NCBI RefSeq assembly: GCF_001655005.1
Contig: NZ_LXET01000051.1
Location: 1-64,000, forward strand
Direction of reading: 5' to 3'
DNA length: 64,000 bases
From: Hafnia paralvei ATCC 29927
Lineage (GTDB): Bacteria; Pseudomonadota; Gammaproteobacteria; Enterobacterales; Enterobacteriaceae
The notes beneath the pieces are model-generated. The model saw only the letters and a list, made by a program, of their open reading frames with translations. It had not been told where the DNA came from and did no database searches. The translations under genes were made by a program, and so were the position numbers. This document shows positions 52,909-61,015 of this stretch, one piece after another (positions within the stretch are counted from its first letter, which is position 1; every line of letters begins with the position of its first letter).

Positions 52909-54330
52909 TCACTTCAGCCCCATCGCATCACGCATGGTAAAGAACAAATCGGTTTGATCCGTCAGCCCGACGACATTGCCCGCATGTGGGCCATAGGCCG
53001 CAATACGGAGCTGTGACCCCGTGTGCTCCTGTGATTCTTCTTCGGAGTTGCCGTAGCTAATTGCCATGATTGCACCATCTTTAGTAGTCAGTGCCTGAGT
53101 CAATCCCGGCGCTTTGCTCTCCGGCGCAATAATTTGGCTAGAATGCGCATGGTCTGCGGTGACGATCACTAACGTATTGCCATCTTTACGTGCAAAATCC
53201 AACGCCTTTTGCACTGCTTCATCTAAATCGACCGTTTCGCCAAATTGGCCACACGGATTGGCAGCATGATCCTGCTTATCAATAGATGCCCCTTCGACTT
53301 GCAAGAAGAAACCGTTTTTGTTCTTCTCCAACAGTGAGATCGCTTTTTCTGTCATCTGTGCCAGCGTTGGAGTTGACGCGCTACGCTCTGGATTGACAGT
53401 ACAGCTCACCGGTGGATTATCCAGATTACCGTGATAAGTGGCTTTCGGCCCCTGCCATCGCACCGGCATATTCCCATCAGCAAACAGCCCTAACACCGGT
53501 TTTTGTTGATTTGCGACACTGATTTTATTCAGGCCGTCCAAATCCGTCACCACCTGATAGCCAGACCCTTCGGCCTGCTGCATCAGGGTTTTACCTTTCC
53601 AATCACCCGCGTTTACCGTTTCAGAGAAAGTTTTAGCGCCACCGCCCAGCGTAACATCAGCACGTGTCTTTAATAACTGCTCGGTGATAGAACCCTCACC
53701 GCCGTTCTCAAGCGCATTGCCTGGGCACAGTTCCAACGTTTTACTGGGTCCATAACACTTACGCGAAGTCACATGTGATGCTTGCGCAGCCGGCGTCGCA
53801 TCCTGCAATTCAGCCGTAGAAACGTTACCAGTTGCTTTACCCGCCGCCTTAGCAATCTCCAGCAAAGTGCGATGAGATTTGCCATTAACATCTACACCCA
53901 ACGCACCGTTATAGGTCTTGACGCCAGTGCTCCACGCGGTGGCAGACGCGGCAGAATCCGTGACATAGTCTGGTTTATGCGTCTTCTTATTCAGAGAATA
54001 ATGCGTATATTGTCCCGTCAGCGGCAACGCGTCTATGCCCTTGAATTGACCACCAGCACCTTCGGCATAGTTACGCGCAGAGGTAATTTCAGAATCACCC
54101 ATGCCGTCACCGATAAGCAAAATCACATTCTTGGCCGTTTTATTACTAAGCGAAGCGATCAGCGCGGTGGTTTGATCCTGAGTCATACGGCGAGCGCCAC
54201 CGAACTGGGTGATATCCCCCTGAGCGGCACGCGCCGATAAATCAGCAATCGGTGGATTCGCCGCATGGGACGGAGGCATCAGCATCATTAGACTAACCAA
54301 AGACAACGGGAAAATTTTCTTAGAGGCCAC
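52909..54330 (-). CDS. phoA: PhoA, alkaline phosphatase
   Basis: Periplasmic zinc/magnesium phosphomonoesterase for phosphate scavenging. A Sec signal (about 1-23, ending PPSHA) precedes the mature enzyme. Metal ligands and nucleophile are visible: IGDGMGDSE near 75, the catalytic Ser in VTDSAASATAWSTG near 126, DKQDHAANPCGQ, and TADHAHSSQI near 394. Four Cys could form the two disulfides of E. coli PhoA. 473 residues, family length. A Pho box lies 150 bp upstream. Confidence 0.97.
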   Translation of the reverse strand: MASKKIFPLSLVSLMMLMPPSHAANPPIADLSARAAQGDITQFGGARRMTQDQTTALIASLSNKTAKNVILLIGDGMGDSEITSARNYAEGAGGQFKGIDALPLTGQYTHYSLNKKTHKPDYVTDSAASATAWSTGVKTYNGALGVDVNGKSHRTLLEIAKAAGKATGNVSTAELQDATPAAQASHVTSRKCYGPSKTLELCPGNALENGGEGSITEQLLKTRADVTLGGGAKTFSETVNAGDWKGKTLMQQAEGSGYQVVTDLDGLNKISVANQQKPVLGLFADGNMPVRWQGPKATYHGNLDNPPVSCTVNPERSASTPTLAQMTEKAISLLEKNKNGFFLQVEGASIDKQDHAANPCGQFGETVDLDEAVQKALDFARKDGNTLVIVTADHAHSSQIIAPESKAPGLTQALTTKDGAIMAISYGNSEEESQEHTGSQLRIAAYGPHAGNVVGLTDQTDLFFTMRDAMGLK

Positions 54331-54467
54331 TTCACTATCTCCTTGTAAATAAATACTCTATTTATTCCCATCATCGTTGATGGCGAGCCTGCTTTCGCTA
54401 TGTTCGCTGCAGACTTAACGTAACTTCAACGAGTTAGGGGATAAAAATTCACTTCAAACTTGCAGGA

Positions 54468-54473
54468 AGTATA
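54468..54473 (-). promoter_or_regulatory. -10 element of the phoA promoter
   Basis: TATACT on the minus strand, 10 bp downstream of the last Pho-box repeat, as expected when PhoB replaces a -35. Confidence 0.65.
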
Positions 54474-54483
54474 AGAAGCCTTA

Positions 54484-54523
54484 GTGACGGTTCTGTGACA
54501 AAGTTGTTCTAGAAATATGACAG
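54484..54523 (-). promoter_or_regulatory. Pho box (PhoB operator) of phoA
   Basis: Four 7-bp repeats spaced every 11 bp on the minus strand: CTGTCAT, CTAGAAC, TTGTCAC and CCGTCAC. The first is a perfect PhoB half-site, the second is degenerate. Confidence 0.8.
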
Positions 54524-54595
54524 TTCAGCGCAAGCACAAATCAGCGTAATCTTGGTAAAGTCGTAGCAGAAATAAAATGAGGGTGACGTTCCATC

Positions 54596-54722
54596 CTCTA
54601 TATGCAAAATCATTCAAGTTGCATCAAGGCGGCAAGCGAGCAAATCCCCAGACGCGTACCTAAATACATGATTGGGGTGAGCGAGTGCAGCCACGCAGAG
54701 ACAGCATGAAGGATGAAGAGTA
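54596..54722 (+). repeat. ERIC element (about 127 bp)
   Basis: Matches the enterobacterial repetitive intergenic consensus over its full length: TTCAAGTTGCA near the left end, GGCGGCAAGCGAGCAAATCC, the central CCCCAG...TGGGGTGAGCGAG inverted repeat, and GCATGAAGGATGAAGAGTA at the right end. It fills the gap between the phoA promoter and tas. The remaining part of the 54331-54755 gap is the phoA control region. Confidence 0.85.
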
Positions 54723-54755
54723 CAAGAATACGTTCTAATTAAAGGATACTCAGCT

Positions 54756-55796
54756 ATGCAATATCACCGCATTCCGCACAGCTCGCTGGAAGTTAGCGAA
54801 CTGGGTTTAGGAACCATGACGTTCGGGGAACAAAACAGCGAAGCTGATGCCCACGCGCAACTCGATTTAGCCATCGCCAGCGGGATTAATCTGATTGATA
54901 CCGCCGAAATGTATCCAGTGCCCCCACGTCCCGAAACTCAAGGGCTTACCGAGTCTTACATTGGCAGTTGGTTAGCCAAACGCGGCAATCGTGAGAAAAT
55001 CGTCCTCGCCACAAAAATCACCGGGCCAGTTCGCAACAATGACAGTGGGATCCGTCCCGATCAGGCTCTCGATCGCAAAAATATCCGAGCCGCATTGGAC
55101 GACAGCTTAAAACGGCTTAATACTGACTATATCGATCTCTATCAACTTCACTGGCCACAGAGGCCGACTAACTGTTTTGGTCAGTTGGGCTATCGCTATA
55201 CCGAGCAAAAACCGGTGGTCACTATTTTAGAAACGCTGGAAGCGCTGTCAGAACAGGTTCGTGCGGGCAAAATTCGCTACATCGGCGTTTCCAACGAAAC
55301 GCCTTGGGGCGTGATGCGTTACCTCCAACTAGCAGAGAAACACGATCTGCCGCGCATTGTTTCGATTCAGAATCCCTACAGTTTGCTCAACCGCAGCTTT
55401 GAGGTAGGTCTGGCTGAAATTAGCCAGTATGAAGGGGTGGAACTGCTGGCCTATTCCTGTTTAGGCTTTGGCACCTTGAGCGGCAAGTATCTGAACGGTG
55501 CCAAACCCGCCACCGCGCGCAATACCCTGTTTAGCCGCTTTACGCGCTATACCAGCAAACAAACCGAAGCGGCGGTCGCGGAGTATGTTCAGTTAGCGAA
55601 AAAACACGCTTTAGATCCGGCACAAATGGCGCTGGCTTTCGTGCGCCAACAGCCGTTTGTAGCCAGCACGCTGCTTGGCGCAACAACGCTTGAACAGCTA
55701 AAAAGTAATATCGAAAGCAGAAATCTAGTGCTAGATGAAGAAGTGCTGAAGGCGATTGAAGAGATCCATGGTCGCTTCACTTATCCGGCGCCGTAA
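54756..55796 (+). CDS. tas: Tas, NADPH-dependent aldo-keto reductase
   Basis: Aldo-keto reductase family protein; E. coli Tas was found as a suppressor of tyrosine auxotrophy in starved cells, with physiological substrate unknown. The 346 residues include the AKR catalytic tetrad region NLIDTAEMYP (Asp and Tyr), ATKITGP (Lys), YQLHWPQRPT (His) and NADPH-binding SNETPWG and GATTLEQLKSNIESR. Nearly identical in layout to E. coli Tas, and likewise next to lplT-aas. Confidence 0.95.
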   Translation: MQYHRIPHSSLEVSELGLGTMTFGEQNSEADAHAQLDLAIASGINLIDTAEMYPVPPRPETQGLTESYIGSWLAKRGNREKIVLATKITGPVRNNDSGIRPDQALDRKNIRAALDDSLKRLNTDYIDLYQLHWPQRPTNCFGQLGYRYTEQKPVVTILETLEALSEQVRAGKIRYIGVSNETPWGVMRYLQLAEKHDLPRIVSIQNPYSLLNRSFEVGLAEISQYEGVELLAYSCLGFGTLSGKYLNGAKPATARNTLFSRFTRYTSKQTEAAVAEYVQLAKKHALDPAQMALAFVRQQPFVASTLLGATTLEQLKSNIESRNLVLDEEVLKAIEEIHGRFTYPAP

Positions 55797-55810
55797 AAGC
55801 CAAAATAAGT

Positions 55811-55832
55811 CCCCTCCCGATATTGGGAGGGG
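55811..55832 (-). terminator. Terminator of aas-lplT
   Basis: CCCCTCCC/GGGAGGGG perfect stem just past the lplT stop, followed on the minus strand by a modest T-rich tract. Confidence 0.7.
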
Positions 55833-55845
55833 AAACGAATAAGGT

Positions 55846-57054
55846 TTAAGCGCTGCGCTTCCTGCGCACAACGTCCCATCCCCACACACCGACAATGGCC
55901 AAGGCAAATACCACGCCAAACCCCACGCCAATCCCCACTACGGGCACGCCGACTTTGACTACCAGCGAGTAGAGTCCGAGCATCAACAGCATCGCGGTAT
56001 TTTCACCAAGATTCTGCACGGCAATGGCATTACCTGCACCAACGGTGTGTTTACCCCGTTCTTGCAGGAGCGCATTAAGCGGCACCACAAAAAATCCGCC
56101 GCAAATGCCTACCAGTACTAACAACACATAGGAAAGCGATGGGCTGCTTTGCATCGCAAACCAAGCTACGACGACACCGATTAAGACGCCCGCCGGTAAA
56201 CAACGTTTAACCGTCGTTAACGTCACCAGTTTTGCCGCCGCACCCGCGCCGATAACAATCCCCACGGCCACCATCGCATTCAGCAGAGTCGGCGTAGTGT
56301 TATCCGTAATATTCAGAACCACAGGCACCCACAGCACCAGCAGGAAACGCAACGTAACACCTGCGCCCCAAAACAGGCTAGTGCCGATCAGCGAGAAGCG
56401 TGCTTCCTGATTGCTCCAAAGCACACGACATGCATCGCCAAAAATAGACACCATGCGAACCGGGTTCCATGAGCGAGCGGGATGTGCGGGGTTTAACTTC
56501 GGAATGAACCCGTTAGCCACAACCGCTGCCCCATACACCAGCACACAGAGGGCTAACGCCGCAATCACGTTCAAGTCAGCCATCATGCCACCCGCCACAG
56601 ATCCAATGAGGATCGCGACAATTGTGGAGGCCTCCATCAAACCATTTGCTTTTACTAGCTGATCGCCGCTGGTGATCTCGCCGAGGATCCCGTACTTAGC
56701 CGGTGAGTAAGCCGCAGCACCAATCCCCACCAAGGCATATCCCAAGAAAGGATTAAAACCAAAGCAGATTGCCAGCGCCCCCAGCAGTTTCAGCGAGTTG
56801 GCGACCATCATCACTTGGCCCTTTGAAAAACTATCGGCAAACTGCCCGACAAACGGCGCGAGCACAATATAAGTCGCCACAAACGCCATCTGCAAAACCG
56901 GTTGGCTCCAGTCGGGATAGAGCTGTTGTTTAATCACCGCAAGGGTGGCAAACAACAACGCGTTATCGCCAAATGCGGAAAAAAACTGAGCCAGAATCAC
57001 CGCCTTCATGCTGCGGTTTAATAACGGCCCAGTTGAGTGTGCTGCATCTGTCAT
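55846..57054 (-). CDS. lplT: LplT, lysophospholipid transporter
   Basis: Major-facilitator flippase that moves lysophosphatidylethanolamine and other lysophospholipids from the outer to the inner leaflet of the inner membrane for reacylation by Aas. 402 residues, about 12 spans, with MFS motifs in GQFADSFSKGQVM and AAYSPAKYGILGEI. Its start overlaps the aas stop as ATGA, but the order aas then lplT on the minus strand means both share a transcript. Confidence 0.95.
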   Translation of the reverse strand: MTDAAHSTGPLLNRSMKAVILAQFFSAFGDNALLFATLAVIKQQLYPDWSQPVLQMAFVATYIVLAPFVGQFADSFSKGQVMMVANSLKLLGALAICFGFNPFLGYALVGIGAAAYSPAKYGILGEITSGDQLVKANGLMEASTIVAILIGSVAGGMMADLNVIAALALCVLVYGAAVVANGFIPKLNPAHPARSWNPVRMVSIFGDACRVLWSNQEARFSLIGTSLFWGAGVTLRFLLVLWVPVVLNITDNTTPTLLNAMVAVGIVIGAGAAAKLVTLTTVKRCLPAGVLIGVVVAWFAMQSSPSLSYVLLVLVGICGGFFVVPLNALLQERGKHTVGAGNAIAVQNLGENTAMLLMLGLYSLVVKVGVPVVGIGVGFGVVFALAIVGVWGWDVVRRKRSA

Positions 57055-59219
57055 ACGGTTTCTCCGTCGGCAGTTTCTTTGTTTTCAGCCAGTTGGCGCA
57101 GAGTGACAAAATCGACTTTTCCGCTACCTAGTAACGGCAGTGGCTTCAAGAAACGAATATCACGAGGTACAGCAAGCTCCGGTACTCCGCTTTCGCGCGC
57201 CTGTTTTAGCAAACGATCGCGGCTAAGCTCAGGATCGGTAGTAAACAGCACCAACGCTTCCCCTTTACTGCTGTCGCTACGTGAAGACGCTGCGTGTTCA
57301 TGATCGGGAGAAATCTTCAGCGCCAGTTGTTCCACACTTTCAAGAGACACCATTTCTCCAGCCAGTTTAGCAAAACGCTTAACGCGACCCCGAATAACAC
57401 AATAGCCTTTATCATCTAGCGTCACGATATCACCGGTGTCATACCATCCCGCTTCCATCACACCGTCGGCATTTTCAGCCTGCGGCATTTCCAGTACCCC
57501 TGGATTTTCAACCCGCAGATAGCCTTTCATAATATTCGGCCCGCGCAGCTGTAAACGACCGCCCTGCTCAATCCCGGTCATCTTAATCAAACGTGCTTCC
57601 ATCGACGGTAAAATGCGTCCAACGCTGCCGACCTTGGTTGACATAGGCACGTTAATTGCCACCACGGGGGCACACTCGGTCACCCCATATCCTTCAAGAA
57701 TGCGGATACCAAATTTATTCTGCCAAATCTGAGCCGTATTTGGGGATAGCTTTTCTGCACCAGCCACCACATAGCGCAAACGAGCAAAATCATATGGGTG
57801 TGCAAAACGTGCGTAGTTCCCCAAAAAGGTTGAAGTACCAAACAACACAGTACAATTACGATCGTAGACCAGTTCTGGTACTACACGATAATGCAGTGGG
57901 CTTGGATACAGGAATACACGACTGCCCGTCATCAATGGTGTTAATAGGCCAACGGTCAAGCCAAATGCATGGAACAGCGGTAAAGCAGACATAAACCGGT
58001 CAGCCGGAGTAAAATCCGCCACCGTACGGATTTGTTCGACGTTTGCTAGCAAGCTCGCGTGAGAATGTACGACACCTTTCGGATACCCCTCTGAACCAGA
58101 GGTAAACAAAATCAGCGCGGCATCATCAGGCTTTTGCGGCAGCATCGCTTTTGCTGGACACATCAAATGTTTGATAATCCAAATTTTATCATCACGCGTT
58201 ACCGTGTCTTTCAGGTCTTCCAAATAAACCCAGTTAGCCTCGACGACCTGCTCCGGCAAGTGGGTCAATTTGCCCTTTTCCAAGAACTGACGCGAAGTCA
58301 CGATGGTTTTGATATTGGCGGCCAACATGGCATTTTTCACACCGTTAACGCCCGCCGTATAATTCAGCAACGCTGGGACACGGTTACGGAGCGTCGCTCC
58401 AATAATCGCCGCTGCGGTTATCGTAGCATTGGGCAACAACATCCCAACGTGTTCGCCTGGCCTCGTAAAACGCTCCAAAATACGGCTCACACCAAGAGAT
58501 TTCTTGAGTAATGAACGGTAACTGTCTTCCTTAAAGGCGATATCTTCAATAATAGGTTTTGAGGCACCGTAACGCGTCATTGCAGCGAGATATGCCTGAT
58601 AAAGCGTATGACGCGGCTGAGAATCCATGCGCGCTTTCATCATAATATCGTGTAAACGCTCACCGGCTAAAACCCGACGTTCGCGCGCGCGCGGCGCATC
58701 AGGCATAGCGAAATGTGTTGGCGGTAAGATATTGATGCTGATCTGTGGGAACCAGCGCACCTTGAACAATCCGCGCAAACGTCCAAAAGGCGTAAACTCA
58801 GCGCCTTCAATACGAACAGGAATAATCGCGGCTCCCGAACGCGCAGCAACAAACGCGGCACCGTCATAGATTTTCATCATTGAGCCGGTCACGGTAATAC
58901 GCCCTTCAGGGAAAATCACCACTGGCCGCCCCTGCTCGACCATACGAATCAGATGCTTAATCGCCATCGGCTTTGTTGGGTCGAGTGCGACGATATCGAC
59001 ATATTTACTGATAAAGCGCATATAGCGACTATCGGCAATAGAGCTATAGACGGCAAACACGGGACGCACCGGCAAATAAAGCGCCATCAACGCGCCATCT
59101 AAAAAAGAAACGTGATTTGGGGTGATCAGCAACTTGTCGTGTTTGAAAGAGTGTTCCAGTCCAGTTATTTTTATACGGAATAAAAAGCGGAATAGAGCGC
59201 TGAAAAAGCGATAAATCAT
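57051..59219 (-). CDS. aas: Aas, acyl-ACP synthetase / 2-acyl-GPE acyltransferase
   Basis: Bifunctional inner-membrane enzyme that reacylates lysophospholipids. N-terminal PlsC-type acyltransferase (HX4D motif NHVSFLD near 34, FPEGRITVTG) and C-terminal acyl-ACP synthetase/AMP-binding domain (ALILFTSGSEGYPKGVVHSH near 375, GYGVTECAPV, GWYDTGDI). The start at 59219 (MIYRFFSAL) has GGGAG 6 nt upstream; a start two codons earlier overlaps that site. 722 residues. Confidence 0.96.
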   Translation of the reverse strand: MIYRFFSALFRFLFRIKITGLEHSFKHDKLLITPNHVSFLDGALMALYLPVRPVFAVYSSIADSRYMRFISKYVDIVALDPTKPMAIKHLIRMVEQGRPVVIFPEGRITVTGSMMKIYDGAAFVAARSGAAIIPVRIEGAEFTPFGRLRGLFKVRWFPQISINILPPTHFAMPDAPRARERRVLAGERLHDIMMKARMDSQPRHTLYQAYLAAMTRYGASKPIIEDIAFKEDSYRSLLKKSLGVSRILERFTRPGEHVGMLLPNATITAAAIIGATLRNRVPALLNYTAGVNGVKNAMLAANIKTIVTSRQFLEKGKLTHLPEQVVEANWVYLEDLKDTVTRDDKIWIIKHLMCPAKAMLPQKPDDAALILFTSGSEGYPKGVVHSHASLLANVEQIRTVADFTPADRFMSALPLFHAFGLTVGLLTPLMTGSRVFLYPSPLHYRVVPELVYDRNCTVLFGTSTFLGNYARFAHPYDFARLRYVVAGAEKLSPNTAQIWQNKFGIRILEGYGVTECAPVVAINVPMSTKVGSVGRILPSMEARLIKMTGIEQGGRLQLRGPNIMKGYLRVENPGVLEMPQAENADGVMEAGWYDTGDIVTLDDKGYCVIRGRVKRFAKLAGEMVSLESVEQLALKISPDHEHAASSRSDSSKGEALVLFTTDPELSRDRLLKQARESGVPELAVPRDIRFLKPLPLLGSGKVDFVTLRQLAENKETADGETV

Positions 59220-59370
59220 GCACATCTCCCTATGTTCAAAAGGCTATACGCTAGCGTCAAATACAATTCGACTGAGCATACTAGAGTGCTGATATTTTTT
59301 CAGGTAATCGGAGGGAATTAATCGATTTTTAAGATTTAAGCGATACTTAAACTGCGGCAGAATTTGAGGC

Positions 59371-59460
59371 AAAAAAAAACCTACGCATCCGCGTAGGTCG
59401 GTGTAATTTCTTGGTTCAGTCACAAATGTACTGAAAAATTCACCAATCAATACCTCTGGG
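59371..59460 (-). ncRNA. omrA: OmrA/OmrB-type sRNA, aas-proximal copy
   Basis: The 90-nt minus-strand RNA starts with CCCAGAGGTATTGATTGGTG, the conserved target-pairing 5' end of OmrA/OmrB, and ends with a GACCTACGC/GCGTAGGT terminator and nine T. In E. coli these OmpR-activated, Hfq-dependent RNAs repress outer-membrane proteins (OmpT, CirA, FecA, FepA), csgD and ompR itself, and lie in this aas-galR gap. Naming the copy omrA is by position; the middle of the RNA does not settle it. Confidence 0.92.
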
Positions 59461-59500
59461 ACGGTTAATGTAGAAGACATTCAGTCCCTGCACTACGCAT

Positions 59501-59509
59501 TAATCGCAA
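59501..59509 (-). promoter_or_regulatory. Conserved upstream motif of the aas-proximal Omr sRNA
   Basis: TTGCGATTA on the minus strand, 41 bp before the RNA 5' end, is repeated at the same distance in front of the other copy. A TACATT -10 lies 7 nt before the 5' end and there is no good -35, which fits an activator-dependent promoter (OmpR in E. coli). Confidence 0.55.
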
Positions 59510-59604
59510 GATAACCATTCCAAATGAAACGATATGTAAATTAGCTTTCAAACGCGAAACACCTTAAGGAAAATCACGGCCAAGAAATAAATCAGGCGAA
59601 TGGG

Positions 59605-59672
59605 AAGCAGGCAAGGCAGCAAATGAGTGAATCCCGATGAGCTAACACAGCCGCAGCTTCAATGACGAAGGG
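59605..59672 (+). repeat. Degenerate ERIC-like remnant between the two Omr sRNA genes
   Basis: GGCAGCAAATGAGTGAATCC joined directly to GCCGCAGCTTCAATGACGAA looks like an ERIC element lacking its centre. The resemblance is partial. Confidence 0.4.
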
Positions 59673-59677
59673 GAAAC

Positions 59678-59767
59678 AAAAAAAAACCTACGCATCCGCG
59701 TAGGTCGGTGTAATTTATTGGCTTCAGTCACAAATGTACTGAAATCTCACCAATCAATACCTCTGGG
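59678..59767 (-). ncRNA. omrB: OmrA/OmrB-type sRNA, galR-proximal copy
   Basis: A second 90-nt RNA gene whose first 21 nt are the same as those of the aas-proximal copy; the terminator is the same, and the body (ATTTCAGTACATTTGTGACT) is largely shared. In E. coli OmrA and OmrB differ in the middle; here both copies resemble each other and the E. coli OmrA 5' end. omrB is assigned by position. The -10 TAATCT lies 7 nt before the 5' end. Confidence 0.9.
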
Positions 59768-59807
59768 ATGTTTAGATTAAAACGCTGTTCCATCTGTCGC
59801 CAGCGGC

Positions 59808-59816
59808 TAATCGCAA
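59808..59816 (-). promoter_or_regulatory. Conserved upstream motif of the galR-proximal Omr sRNA
   Basis: TTGCGATTA again, 41 bp before the 5' end. Just upstream, GTTACATTTTACGCACGAATG resembles tandem OmpR half-sites. Confidence 0.55.
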
Positions 59817-59928
59817 CATTCGTGCGTAAAATGTAACTAGCGGTGTGATTTCTACGGTTCTGCGACATATCGCTAAAAACCGATACGTTGCGGGGCTTGC
59901 AGCATCGGGGCTTTTCCGCAACACTGGC

Positions 59929-59944
59929 GTGTAAACGCTTTCCC
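59929..59944 (+). promoter_or_regulatory. GalR/GalS-type operator ahead of galR
   Basis: GTGTAAACGCTTTCCC matches the gal operator consensus GTGKAANCGNTTNCAC in all but one position, 25 bp before the galR start. Autorepression is the likely meaning. Confidence 0.75.
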
Positions 59945-59968
59945 TTCACTGTATTTTTGGATAATCCC

Positions 59969-60976
59969 ATGGCTACCATAAAGGATGTTGCTAGGCTCGC
60001 GGGAGTCTCCGTCGCCACGGTTTCTCGCGTTATCAATAACTCGCCAAAAGCAAGCGACAGCTCACGCGCCGCCGTGATGTCTGCCATGGAGCAGTTACAG
60101 TATCACCCAAACGCCAATGCGCGGGCATTAGCCCAACAAGCAACTGAAACTATTGGCTTAATTGTGTCAGACGTTTCCGATCCATTTTTTGGTGCCATGG
60201 TTAAGGCCGTTGAACAGGTTGCTTATGCAACCGGAAATTTTCTCCTGATCGGCAATGGCTATCACAACATCGATAAAGAACGTCAGGCTATCGAACAATT
60301 AATTCGCCATCGCTGCGCGGCGCTGGTGGTTCACTCCAAAATGATCCCAGATGAAGAGCTGGCACATCTGATGAAACAAATACCGGGCATGGTACTGATT
60401 AACCGCACACTGCCGGGGTTTGAAACCCGCTGCGTAGCGCTTGATGACCGCTACGGCGCGTGGTTGGCAACACGCCATCTGATTCAACAAGGACATAAAC
60501 ACATTGCCTGCATCTGTTCTAACCATCCCATTTCGGATGCGCACGATCGTCTGCAAGGCTATTTGGATGCCCTGCACGAACACGGTATTCCGGTGGACGA
60601 CAAGCTGATTGCCTATGGTTCACCTGATGAAATCGGTGGTGAGCAGGCGATGACCGAACTGCTTGGCCATGGTAAAACACTCACCGCGGTCACCTGTTAT
60701 AACGATCCTATGGCCGCAGGCGCACTGTCAGTGCTAAGCGATAACAGCATTGATGTTCCGGGGAAAATTTCACTGATCGGATTTGATGACGTTTTAATTT
60801 CGCGTTATCTGCGACCTCGCTTAACCACCATTCGTTACCCCGTCGTAGCAATGGCGACTCAAGCCGCAGAGTTGGCACTGGCCTTATCCAAACAGTTGCC
60901 GCTCCCCGAAACAACCAATATGTTCAGCCCCACGCTCGTCTGTCGACATTCGGTCTCTACGCCACGGTTGGTATGA
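59969..60976 (+). CDS. galR: GalR, galactose repressor
   Basis: LacI-family repressor of galactose uptake and metabolism, released by galactose. The 335 residues start MATIKDVARLAGVSVATVSR (helix-turn-helix and hinge), and continue with a periplasmic-binding-protein core (GLIVSDVSDPFFGAMVKAVE, RHCAALVVH-type segment, SLIGFDDVLISRYLRPRLTT). The start matches E. coli GalR; the frame is open 81 bp further upstream across the operator, with no homology. In E. coli lysA/lysR neighbour it; here an AscG-like gene follows in 39 bp. Confidence 0.96.
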   Translation: MATIKDVARLAGVSVATVSRVINNSPKASDSSRAAVMSAMEQLQYHPNANARALAQQATETIGLIVSDVSDPFFGAMVKAVEQVAYATGNFLLIGNGYHNIDKERQAIEQLIRHRCAALVVHSKMIPDEELAHLMKQIPGMVLINRTLPGFETRCVALDDRYGAWLATRHLIQQGHKHIACICSNHPISDAHDRLQGYLDALHEHGIPVDDKLIAYGSPDEIGGEQAMTELLGHGKTLTAVTCYNDPMAAGALSVLSDNSIDVPGKISLIGFDDVLISRYLRPRLTTIRYPVVAMATQAAELALALSKQLPLPETTNMFSPTLVCRHSVSTPRLV

Positions 60977-61015
60977 TAATCTCGCATTTTTACGCATAAA
61001 GTAGGGAAGATATTG

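Noticed and set aside
59728..60087. Open frame on the minus strand covering the galR-proximal sRNA and the galR 5' end
   Set aside because: It runs through an sRNA gene and antisense to galR, and the PEVLIGE string shared with the frame at 59244-59480 only reflects the two similar sRNA genes.
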